Source: Zetaproteobacteria bacterium (lineage in GTDB: Bacteria; Pseudomonadota; Zetaproteobacteria; Mariprofundales; Mariprofundaceae). From it: DNA of 5,790 nucleotides. The notes under the pieces are model-generated. The model was given only the letters and a program-made list of their open reading frames with translations. It ran no database searches and was not told the DNA's origin. The stretch lies in the NCBI GenBank assembly GCA_021545595.1, contig JAJRVG010000182.1:1-5790 (forward strand). The letters are read 5' to 3'. A program made the position numbers and the translations under genes. Below are positions 1 to 5,790 of this stretch, piece by piece (position 1 is the stretch's first letter; every line of letters begins with the position of its first letter).

Positions 1-2652
1 GAGCGGTTGAGTTCAGGTGACCTGACAGAGATGATGCCTTCTGATCTGATCAATGCAAAACCATTGATTGCATCGGTGAAGGAGTTCTTCGGCTCATCCC
101 AGCTCTCTCAGTTTATGGATCAGACCAACCCGCTCTCTGAGGTGACTCATAAACGCCGCCTCTCTGCACTCGGCCCCGGCGGCCTTTCACGTGAGCGTGC
201 TGGCTTCGAAGTGCGTGACGTGCATCCGACTCACTATGGTCGTCTATGTCCGATTGAGACGCCTGAAGGTCCGAATATCGGCCTGATCAACTCACTCTCC
301 TGCTTTGCCAAAGTGAATGCTTTTGGTTTTATCGAAACACCTTACCGCAAGGTGGTTGATGGCAAGTTGACCAAAGATGTGGTTTATCTGTCCGCCATTG
401 ATGAGGCAGGGCACACGATTGCACAGGCGAATGCCAAGGTTGATGATAAGAACAGCTTTATCGCTGATATGATCCAGTGTCGTCAGGATGGCGACTTTAT
501 CATGGCTGCACCAATCGATATTGATTACATGGATATTACACCATCGCAGCTTGTCTCGGTTTCAGCCGGTCTGATTCCATTCCTTGAACATGATGATGCA
601 AACCGCGCACTGATGGGTTCCAACATGCAGCGTCAGGCTGTACCACTGGTTCGTGCTGAAAAGCCACTGGTTGGCACAGGCATGGAAGCCGAAGTCGCAC
701 GCGACTCCGGCGTAACCGTTATTGCACGTAGGGGCGGCTCTGTAGAGAGCGTTGATGGCAGCCGAATTGTTGTTCGTGTAAATGATGATGAGCAGGCTTC
801 CGGTGAACCAGGTGTGGATATCTACCGCCTGTTTAAGTATCGCCGCTCCAACCAGAACACCTGTTTTAACCAGCGTCCGATTATCAAGGCCGGTGATCTG
901 GTGCGCAAGGGTGACATCATTGCAGACGGTCCGTCGACTGATCTGGGCGACCTGGCACTGGGACGTAATGCACTGGTGGCGTTGATGCCATGGCGTGGTT
1001 ACAACTTTGAGGATGCAATTGTTATCTCTGAAAAGCTGGTGAGAGATGATGTCTATACATCAATTCATATCGAAGAGTTTGAGTGCGTTGCACGCCAGAC
1101 CAAGCTGGGTGATGAAGAGATTACGTGTGATATTCCGAATGTGGGTGAAGAGGCATTGCGCCATCTGGATGATTCGGGTGTTGCCTATGTTGGTGCGGAA
1201 GTAAAAGCCGGCGATATTCTTGCGGGTAAGATTACACCGAAGGGTGAAACCCAGCTCTCACCGGAAGAGAAGTTGCTGCGTGCCATCTTTGGTGAAAAGG
1301 CATCTGATGTTCGTGATTCATCTCTGCGCATCAAGCCGGGCGATGAGGGCGTTGTTGTTGACGTTCAGGTATTTACCCGTCGGGGTGATGAAAAAGATGA
1401 CCGTGCCAAATCTATCGAAGAGATGGAAGTGGAGCAGCTCTACGCCGACAAGGAAGATGAGCGGCGGATTCTTGAAGGCAACGCTATGATTCGTCTTCAG
1501 GGCATCATGGCTGGTCAGAAAGCTGCAACCGTTAAAGGCCTGAAGAAGGGTGCTGATGTTACTGCCAAGCATCTGGAGTCGCTTGCACTGCGTGACCTCT
1601 CTGCAGCATCTGTTGCCAATGACGGGATCAATGAGCGGGTTGCTGAAATTCTTGAGAGCATGGACAGAGAGCGTGCAAAGCTTGAATCCCGTTTCGAGGA
1701 GAAGGTTGGCAAAGTTCGCGAAGGCTCGGAACTGAAGCCAGGCGTGATCAAAATTGTAAAGGTTTTTGTTGCTGTAAAACGCAAGCTTCAGCCGGGTGAC
1801 AAGATGGCTGGCCGCCACGGTAATAAGGGCGTGATTTCGGTCATTGTTCCGGAAGAGGATATGCCGTTTACCGAAGATGGTACACCGGTAGATATCTGCC
1901 TCAACCCATTGGGTGTTCCTTCACGAATGAATATCGGACAAATTTTTGAGATTCATATGGGCTGGGCTGGCCATGAGCTGGGCCGCAGGCTGGGCGAGAT
2001 GGTTCGCACTGAATTCAAACAGAATGAGGTGCGTAGTTTCCTGCTGGATATCTATGCTGAAGACACAGCTGCCTGCAAGACTATTAAGGCTCTGAAAAAA
2101 GATGAGCTGGTTGAGCTTGTGAATAATCTCAAGGGCGGCATACCGATTGCAACACCGGTATTTGATGGTGCGAAAGAGCACCATGTTAAGCGGATGCTTG
2201 AGCTTGCGGGGGTTTCACCGACAGGTCAGACCACGCTGTATGATGGTCGTACAGGTGATGCATTTGATCAGGCGGTAACGATTGGGCAGATGTATATTCT
2301 TAAGCTGCACCATCTGGTGGATGAGAAAATTCATGCCCGTTCAACCGGCCCGTACTCACTGGTTACCCAGCAGCCGCTGGGTGGTAAGGCCCAGTTTGGT
2401 GGCCAGCGTTTCGGTGAGATGGAGGTATGGGCGCTGGAAGCATATGGCGCGGCATACACCCTGCAGGAGATGCTCACCGTTAAGTCTGATGATGTTCAGG
2501 GTCGTACCAAGATGTATGAATCCATTGTGCGTGGTGATCTAACCTTTGAGGCGGGAATTCCGGAGTCATTCAATGTGATGACGAAGGAGCTGAATGCTCT
2601 GGGCATTGATCTTGAGATGGTTAAAAAACCCGTTGAAGGCGAAGGAGAATAA
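1..2652 (+). CDS. rpoB: DNA-directed RNA polymerase subunit beta (5'-partial)
   Basis: This is the beta subunit of RNA polymerase, which with beta' forms the catalytic cleft and binds the DNA-RNA hybrid. The frame is open from base 1, and its first codons already match E. coli beta at about residue 477, so the gene starts upstream and roughly 476 N-terminal residues are missing. The TTG at 7 is an internal leucine codon, not a start. In order, one sees the rifampicin region (FMDQTNPLSEVTHKRR, from 112), the second rifampicin cluster (TPEGPNIGLI, 259-288), NMQRQ (R687 equivalent, 631), NFEDA (E813/D814 equivalents, 1009-1014), an SI2 insertion (about 1384-1734), GDKMAGRHGNKG with the two conserved lysines (1801 and 1825), the H1237 equivalent (2311) and the C-terminal segment GGKAQFGGQRFGEMEVW. 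The stop is TAA at 2650. The C-terminal tail is about 7 residues longer than in E. coli. The frame is intact and the identity is not in doubt. Confidence 0.99.
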   Translation, partial: ERLSSGDLTEMMPSDLINAKPLIASVKEFFGSSQLSQFMDQTNPLSEVTHKRRLSALGPGGLSRERAGFEVRDVHPTHYGRLCPIETPEGPNIGLINSLSCFAKVNAFGFIETPYRKVVDGKLTKDVVYLSAIDEAGHTIAQANAKVDDKNSFIADMIQCRQDGDFIMAAPIDIDYMDITPSQLVSVSAGLIPFLEHDDANRALMGSNMQRQAVPLVRAEKPLVGTGMEAEVARDSGVTVIARRGGSVESVDGSRIVVRVNDDEQASGEPGVDIYRLFKYRRSNQNTCFNQRPIIKAGDLVRKGDIIADGPSTDLGDLALGRNALVALMPWRGYNFEDAIVISEKLVRDDVYTSIHIEEFECVARQTKLGDEEITCDIPNVGEEALRHLDDSGVAYVGAEVKAGDILAGKITPKGETQLSPEEKLLRAIFGEKASDVRDSSLRIKPGDEGVVVDVQVFTRRGDEKDDRAKSIEEMEVEQLYADKEDERRILEGNAMIRLQGIMAGQKAATVKGLKKGADVTAKHLESLALRDLSAASVANDGINERVAEILESMDRERAKLESRFEEKVGKVREGSELKPGVIKIVKVFVAVKRKLQPGDKMAGRHGNKGVISVIVPEEDMPFTEDGTPVDICLNPLGVPSRMNIGQIFEIHMGWAGHELGRRLGEMVRTEFKQNEVRSFLLDIYAEDTAACKTIKALKKDELVELVNNLKGGIPIATPVFDGAKEHHVKRMLELAGVSPTGQTTLYDGRTGDAFDQAVTIGQMYILKLHHLVDEKIHARSTGPYSLVTQQPLGGKAQFGGQRFGEMEVWALEAYGAAYTLQEMLTVKSDDVQGRTKMYESIVRGDLTFEAGIPESFNVMTKELNALGIDLEMVKKPVEGEGE
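91..171 (+). other. rpoB: Rifampicin-binding region, cluster I, of beta
   Basis: This segment corresponds to E. coli beta residues 507-533, the main site of rifampicin resistance changes. All common resistance positions hold the sensitive-type residue: Q513, D516 (codon 118), H526 (codon 148), R529, S531 (codon 163) and L533. It differs from E. coli at 518 (Thr for Asn), 524 (Val for Ile) and 530 (Leu for Ile); all three also occur in other bacterial beta subunits. Rifampicin sensitivity of this polymerase is therefore expected, though not shown. Cluster II (259-288) and R687 (631-633) are also of the sensitive type. Confidence 0.93.
1009..1014 (+). other. rpoB: Acidic pair near the active site of beta (E813/D814 equivalents)
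   Basis: The codons GAG GAT in the motif NFEDA encode the acidic pair that lies next to the second catalytic metal and the incoming nucleotide in RNA polymerase structures. Counting from D516 gives exactly E. coli positions 813 and 814, so there is no net insertion between the rifampicin region and this motif. Confidence 0.9.
1384..1734 (+). other. rpoB: Lineage-specific insertion SI2 of beta
   Basis: Between the conserved DVQVFTRRG and LKPGVIKIVKV blocks lies a weakly conserved segment of about 117 residues. It corresponds to E. coli SI2 (about 938-1042, 105 residues) and is roughly 12 residues longer. It is rich in Glu, Lys, Arg and Ala with two likely long helices: one near 1405-1500 (IEEMEVEQLYADKEDERR) and one near 1625-1710 (INERVAEILESMDRERAKLE). 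A coiled-coil-like hairpin is plausible. SI2 is dispensable for basic polymerase function in E. coli. The boundaries are approximate. Confidence 0.8.
1801..1827 (+). other. rpoB: Conserved active-site lysines of beta (K1065 and K1073 equivalents)
   Basis: The block KMAGRHGNK encodes the two invariant lysines (codons 1801 and 1825) that contact the RNA 3' end and the initiating nucleotide. It is unchanged from E. coli, and the count is offset by about 12 residues, all accounted for by the longer SI2. Confidence 0.92.
2642..2647 (+). promoter_or_regulatory. Ribosome binding site of rpoC, inside the rpoB 3' end
   Basis: AAGGAG lies 8 bases before the rpoC ATG and matches the anti-Shine-Dalgarno core. 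It overlaps the last sense codons of rpoB, so ribosomes finishing rpoB pass over it and stop 3 bases before the next start. This supports ATG 2656 over the in-frame ATG at 2674 and suggests translational coupling of the two subunits; the coupling itself is inferred. Confidence 0.85.
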
Positions 2653-2655
2653 GGC

Positions 2656-5600
2656 ATGCAAGAACTTCTGAAAATGTTCCAAAAGCCGAACAGTATCGAA
2701 GACTTTGATGGTCTTCGGGTTGGTCTGGCAAGTCCTGAAAAAATTCGTTCCTGGTCATTCGGTGAAGTTAAGAAACCGGAGACAATCAACTACCGTACAT
2801 TCAAGCCGGAGCGTGACGGTCTTTTCTGTGCCAAAATCTTTGGCCCGATCAAAGACTACGAGTGTCTCTGTGGTAAATATAAGCGCCTGAAACATCGTGG
2901 TGTTGTCTGTGAGAAATGTTCAGTTGAAGTGATTCAGTCCAAGGTTCGCCGTGAGCGCATGGGTCACATCGACCTGGCAGCACCTGTGGCACATATCTGG
3001 TTCATGAAGAGCCTGCCATCGCGTATCGGCCTGCTTCTCGATAAGACACTGAAAGAGCTTGAGCGTGTACTCTACTTTGAATCCTATGTAGTTATTGACC
3101 CGGGCCTGACCAGTCTCGATCAGTACCAGGTTTTGACCGAAGAGGAGTATATCGAAGCATTTGAAGAGTATGGAGAAGAGTTCCGTGCACTGATGGGTGC
3201 AGAAGCACTCCGTGAGATGCTTGCCAGCATTGATCTGGAAGAGGAGCGCCAGAGCCTGCGTGCCCAGATCGCTGCGACCAAGGCCGTAACCAGACTGACC
3301 AAGCTGACCAAGCGCCTTCAGACTGTTGAGTCAATGATCGGTTCCGGTAACCGTCCTGAGTGGATGATTCTTGAAGTTGTACCTGTCCTGCCACCGGAAA
3401 TCCGTCCTTTGGTACCACTGGATGGCGGTCGTTTTGCAACCTCTGATCTGAATGACCTCTACCGTCGTGTGATCAATCGTAATAATCGACTGCGCCGCCT
3501 GCTGGAGTTGAATGCACCTGAAATCATTACCCGCAATGAGAAGCGTATGCTGCAGGAGTCAGTGGATGCGCTGTTTGATAATGAGCGCCGCTCCAAACCG
3601 ATTACTGGTAACAGCCGTCGCCCGTTGAAGTCACTCTCAGATGTGATTAAAGGTAAGCAGGGCCGATTCCGTCAGAATCTGCTGGGCAAACGTGTGGACT
3701 ATTCCGGCCGTTCGGTCATCGTGGTTGGTCCTGAACTAAAACTGCATCAGTGTGGCCTTCCCAAGAAGATGGCACTGGAGCTGTTCAAGCCGTTCATCTA
3801 TCACAAACTTGAACTGCGTGGGTTGGCAACAACCATCAAGGCAGCCAAGAAGCTGGTAGAGCAGGGTATTCCGGAGGTCTGGGATATTCTGGCAGAAGTA
3901 ATTCACCAGCACCCGGTGATGTTGAATCGTGCACCAACCCTGCACCGTCTGGGTATCCAGGCATTTGAGCCTATTCTGATTGAGGGCAAAGCCATTCAGT
4001 TGCATCCACTCGTCTGTACAGCATTCAATGCTGACTTTGATGGTGACCAGATGGCTGTGCATGTGCCGCTCTCTATTGAGGCACAGACAGAGTGCCGCGC
4101 ACTGTTGCTATCCACCAATAACATCCTGACACCTGCAACAGGTAAACCTGTGATTGTACCGACTCAGGATATGGTTCTGGGCATCTACTACCTGACACGT
4201 GAGAAGCCGTTTGAACCGGGTGAAGGCATGAGTTTCTCCTCTTCGGATGAGGTTCTTCGTGCCTATGACGCTGGTGTTGTACATATTCATACACGTATCA
4301 AATGCCGTATTCGTGGCGTGCGTGAGGAGACCACGGTAGGCCGTGCAATTCTTGCAACAGTGCTTCCTGAAGAGATGCCGTTTTCAAGTATCAACAAGGT
4401 ATTGGGCAAGAAAGAAGTGGGTGGCCTGATTGAGCAGTGTTACCGCCTTGCAGGCAACAAAGCGACCGTACTTCTGGCTGACCGGATCAAGGTGCTGGGC
4501 TATACCTATGCAACCCGGTCCGGGGCATCTTTTGCCCTTAAGGATGTGATCGTTCCTGATGAGAAGTACAAACTGGTTGATGCGACCGAGAAGGAAGTAA
4601 AAGAGGTTCAGTCGCAGTATCGTGACGGTCTGATTACTGCCGGTGAACGCTATAATAAGGTGATCGACCTCTGGACGCATACAACTGACAAAGTTGCCCG
4701 CGCGATGATGGATAACCTCTCTACTGAGGAGATCACCTCTGCAGATGGTAAAAAGACCGAGTCTACAGCGACATTCAACCCGGTATACATGATGGCAGAT
4801 TCCGGGGCACGTGGTTCTGCCCAGCAGATTCGTCAGCTGGCAGGCATGCGTGGTTTGATGGCGAAACCGGATGGTTCCATTATTGAGAATCCGATTACCT
4901 CCAACTTCCGTGAAGGCCTGTCGGTACTGCAGTATTTCATCTCCACCCACGGTGCACGTAAAGGCCTTGCCGATACTGCATTGAAGACAGCGAACTCAGG
5001 TTACCTGACCCGTCGTCTGGTGGATGTGGCACAGGATGCTGTAATTCGTGAACAGGATTGTGGAACCTCTGAAGGCATCACTATCTCTCCATTGGTGGAG
5101 GGCGGTGAAATTATTGAGCCACTCTACGAGCGCGTACTTGGTCGTGTTCTGCTTGAAGCTGCACTGGATCCGATCTCCGGTGAGGAGATTGCTCCGGCAG
5201 GCACCATGATCAGTGAGGATCTGGTTGAGAAAATTGATGCGGCCGCTATTGAGCAGTTGAAGATACGCTCTGTTTTGACTTGTGAATCTGAAGAGGGTGT
5301 TTGTGCGGCATGTTATGGCCGTGACCTTGGCCATGGCAGTCCGGTTGGTATGGGCGAAGCAGTGGGTGTTATTGCTGCTCAGTCGATTGGTGAGCCGGGG
5401 ACACAACTGACCATGCGTACATTCCATGTTGGTGGTACCGCGTCACGTTCTGCTGAGCAGGCACACCTTGAATCCAAATTCAACGGTACTGCAACACTCG
5501 ATACCGAAGTGGTTGTTCGGGATAGCGAAGGCGTTGATATTATCATCAACCGTCACACCGAAGTGATTGTTGCAGATAGTAAGGGCAAGGAGCTTGAGCG

Positions 5601-5790
5601 CCACCGTATTCCGTATGGTTCACGCCTGCGCATCCAGAGTGGTGATAAGGTTAAGACCGGCCAGATGCTGGCTGAGTGGGATCCATACACCATGCCGCTG
5701 ATCGCAGAAGTGGATGGCAGGGTGCGCTGTGTTGACCTTGAAGAGGGCAAGACCATGCGTGAACAGACCGATGAGGTAACCGGCCTCTCC
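2656..5790 (+). CDS. rpoC: DNA-directed RNA polymerase subunit beta' (3'-partial)
   Basis: This is the beta' subunit, which supplies the catalytic aspartates, bridge helix, trigger loop and sigma-binding coiled coil of RNA polymerase. It begins at ATG 2656, 3 bases after the rpoB stop and 8 bases after AAGGAG, and the N terminus (MQELLKMF) lines up with the E. coli start without gaps. The frame stays open for 1045 codons to the window edge, so about 350 residues are missing compared with the 1407 of E. coli. Visible in order are zinc ribbon cysteines C70, C72, C85 and C88; the sigma-binding coiled coil (R275, E295, Q300); switch 2 (GKQGRFRQNLLGKRVDYSGR); R425; NADFDGDQ with D460, D462 and D464; the bridge helix; second-site cysteines C802, C876, C883 and C886; the trigger-loop base QLTMRTFH; and the start of SI3. 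The one clear length difference from E. coli is a loop near residues 552-558 that is about 12 residues shorter. Reading every codon showed no stop or frameshift. It is probably co-transcribed with rpoB. Confidence 0.99.
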   Translation, partial: MQELLKMFQKPNSIEDFDGLRVGLASPEKIRSWSFGEVKKPETINYRTFKPERDGLFCAKIFGPIKDYECLCGKYKRLKHRGVVCEKCSVEVIQSKVRRERMGHIDLAAPVAHIWFMKSLPSRIGLLLDKTLKELERVLYFESYVVIDPGLTSLDQYQVLTEEEYIEAFEEYGEEFRALMGAEALREMLASIDLEEERQSLRAQIAATKAVTRLTKLTKRLQTVESMIGSGNRPEWMILEVVPVLPPEIRPLVPLDGGRFATSDLNDLYRRVINRNNRLRRLLELNAPEIITRNEKRMLQESVDALFDNERRSKPITGNSRRPLKSLSDVIKGKQGRFRQNLLGKRVDYSGRSVIVVGPELKLHQCGLPKKMALELFKPFIYHKLELRGLATTIKAAKKLVEQGIPEVWDILAEVIHQHPVMLNRAPTLHRLGIQAFEPILIEGKAIQLHPLVCTAFNADFDGDQMAVHVPLSIEAQTECRALLLSTNNILTPATGKPVIVPTQDMVLGIYYLTREKPFEPGEGMSFSSSDEVLRAYDAGVVHIHTRIKCRIRGVREETTVGRAILATVLPEEMPFSSINKVLGKKEVGGLIEQCYRLAGNKATVLLADRIKVLGYTYATRSGASFALKDVIVPDEKYKLVDATEKEVKEVQSQYRDGLITAGERYNKVIDLWTHTTDKVARAMMDNLSTEEITSADGKKTESTATFNPVYMMADSGARGSAQQIRQLAGMRGLMAKPDGSIIENPITSNFREGLSVLQYFISTHGARKGLADTALKTANSGYLTRRLVDVAQDAVIREQDCGTSEGITISPLVEGGEIIEPLYERVLGRVLLEAALDPISGEEIAPAGTMISEDLVEKIDAAAIEQLKIRSVLTCESEEGVCAACYGRDLGHGSPVGMGEAVGVIAAQSIGEPGTQLTMRTFHVGGTASRSAEQAHLESKFNGTATLDTEVVVRDSEGVDIIINRHTEVIVADSKGKELERHRIPYGSRLRIQSGDKVKTGQMLAEWDPYTMPLIAEVDGRVRCVDLEEGKTMREQTDEVTGLS
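2863..2919 (+). other. rpoC: N-terminal zinc ribbon of beta'
   Basis: Four cysteines at residues 70, 72, 85 and 88 (codons 2863, 2869, 2908 and 2917) form the C-x-C...C-x2-C zinc ribbon that sits by the RNA exit channel. Residue numbers are identical to E. coli, and all four ligands are present. Confidence 0.95.
3434..3585 (+). other. rpoC: Sigma-binding coiled coil of beta' (clamp helices)
   Basis: This segment corresponds to about E. coli beta' 260-309, the helical hairpin that binds sigma region 2. The contact residues R275 (codon 3478), E295 (codon 3538) and Q300 (codon 3553) are present at the same numbers as in E. coli. Near the tip and at the far end the sequence differs slightly (LELNAPEIITR; FDNERRSKP), which is ordinary variation. 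Confidence 0.88.
4027..4050 (+). other. rpoC: Catalytic Mg-binding motif NADFDGDQ of beta'
   Basis: The absolutely conserved motif holds D460, D462 and D464 (codons 4033, 4039 and 4045), which bind the catalytic magnesium ions for nucleotide addition. The numbering matches E. coli exactly, showing no net indel in the first 464 residues. The intact motif indicates a functional enzyme. Confidence 0.97.
4924..5031 (+). other. rpoC: Bridge helix of beta'
   Basis: This corresponds to E. coli beta' 769-804, the long helix that spans the cleft beside the active site. The core, including the T790/A791 equivalents (codons 4987 and 4990, residues 778 and 779 here) and GYLTRRLVDVAQD, is identical to E. 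coli in my recollection. Numbers run 12 lower than E. coli because of a shorter loop upstream. Confidence 0.92.
5059..5313 (+). other. rpoC: Second zinc-binding site of beta'
   Basis: Cysteines at residues 802, 876, 883 and 886 (codons 5059, 5281, 5302 and 5311) match the E. coli zinc ligands C814, C888, C895 and C898, each offset by exactly 12. All four ligands are present, so the site that links the bridge-helix base to the secondary channel side should be metal-bound. Confidence 0.93.
5368..5790 (+). other. rpoC: Trigger loop N-terminal arm followed by the SI3 insertion of beta' (cut by window end)
   Basis: The segment begins with GVIAAQSIGEPG and QLTMRTFH, which carries the M932, R933 and H936 equivalents (codons 5413, 5416 and 5425) that close over the incoming nucleotide. 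From about 5446 the sequence does not return to the second trigger-loop arm. It continues instead into a beta-rich segment matching the start of E. coli SI3 (about 943-1130), with recognisable blocks such as IPYG, WDPYTMP and TDEVTGLS. The insertion is cut by the window end after about 115 residues. Confidence 0.88.

Noticed and set aside
7..9. TTG as a possible start of rpoB
   Set aside because: The frame is open upstream to base 1, and the codons before it already match beta. The homologous position is an internal leucine near E. coli residue 479.
1318..1818. A 166-codon open frame on the - strand inside rpoB
   Set aside because: It lies wholly opposite highly conserved rpoB codons. Its translation resembles no family I recognise, and shadows of this kind are common opposite genes with biased codon use. 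No ribosome site or independent evidence supports it.
2653..2655. A promoter or terminator between rpoB and rpoC
   Set aside because: Only 3 bases separate the genes, and I see no hairpin with a T-run at the junction.
2674..2676. Internal ATG as an alternative rpoC start
   Set aside because: It would remove six residues that align with the E. coli N terminus, and it lies too far from the AAGGAG site, which is ideally spaced for 2656.
4384..4950. A 188-codon open frame on the - strand inside rpoC
   Set aside because: It lies opposite conserved beta' sequence including the region before the bridge helix. The translation has scattered Cys and His but no ordered motif. It is best explained as a codon-bias shadow.
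4996..5427. A 143-codon open frame on the - strand inside rpoC
   Set aside because: It is opposite the bridge helix, the second zinc site and the trigger-loop base, which are constrained on the + strand. No protein family is recognisable and there is no sign of a start signal.
1..5790. A hidden accessory or novel system such as an intein, mobile insertion, CRISPR or retroelement
   Set aside because: Both genes read through without interruption at every conserved motif, including sites where inteins occur in some rpoB and rpoC genes. No direct or inverted repeats of note were seen by eye.

Overview
The window is an ordinary piece of the bacterial core genome. It holds the 3' two-thirds of rpoB (RNA polymerase beta subunit) followed, after only 3 bases, by the 5' three-quarters of rpoC (beta' subunit), both on the + strand and in the same reading phase. 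Both genes run off the window, rpoB at its 5' end and rpoC at its 3' end. There is no non-coding stretch longer than 3 bases, and I see no RNA gene, mobile element, repeat array, CRISPR, promoter or terminator.

Layout: 1-2652 is beta from about E. coli residue 477 to its C terminus. It covers the rifampicin pocket, the E-D pair near the active site, a lineage-specific insertion (SI2), the two conserved active-site lysines and the C-terminal clamp segment. A Shine-Dalgarno sequence sits in the last codons of rpoB (2642-2647). From 2656 to the window end is beta' from its start codon to about residue 1045: the N-terminal zinc ribbon, the sigma-binding coiled coil, switch 2, the catalytic Mg-binding aspartate triad, the bridge helix, the second zinc site, the first arm of the trigger loop and the start of the SI3 insertion. 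The two proteins together form the two-Mg catalytic centre and the DNA/RNA channel of RNA polymerase. Translating them from one message with a near-abutting junction fits their equimolar use.

Organism: the proteins look proteobacterial (Pseudomonadota). Both SI2 in beta and SI3 in beta' are present. From memory of the E. coli proteins, beta' has exactly E. coli numbering up to the aspartate triad (D460, D462, D464), and beta has no net indel between E. coli positions 513 and 814. Base composition looks close to 50% G+C. The 3-base rpoB-rpoC gap, the divergent SI2 and a shorter loop in beta' argue against an enterobacterium. A less-sampled lineage such as Zetaproteobacteria is possible, but that is only a weak guess.

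I found no previously undescribed system. Both reading frames are intact, without frameshift or internal stop, and the long open frames on the other strand are best explained as shadows of these conserved genes. The findings are modest lineage-level differences within a housekeeping operon. E. coli residue numbers throughout come from recalled sequence and were not aligned by program.
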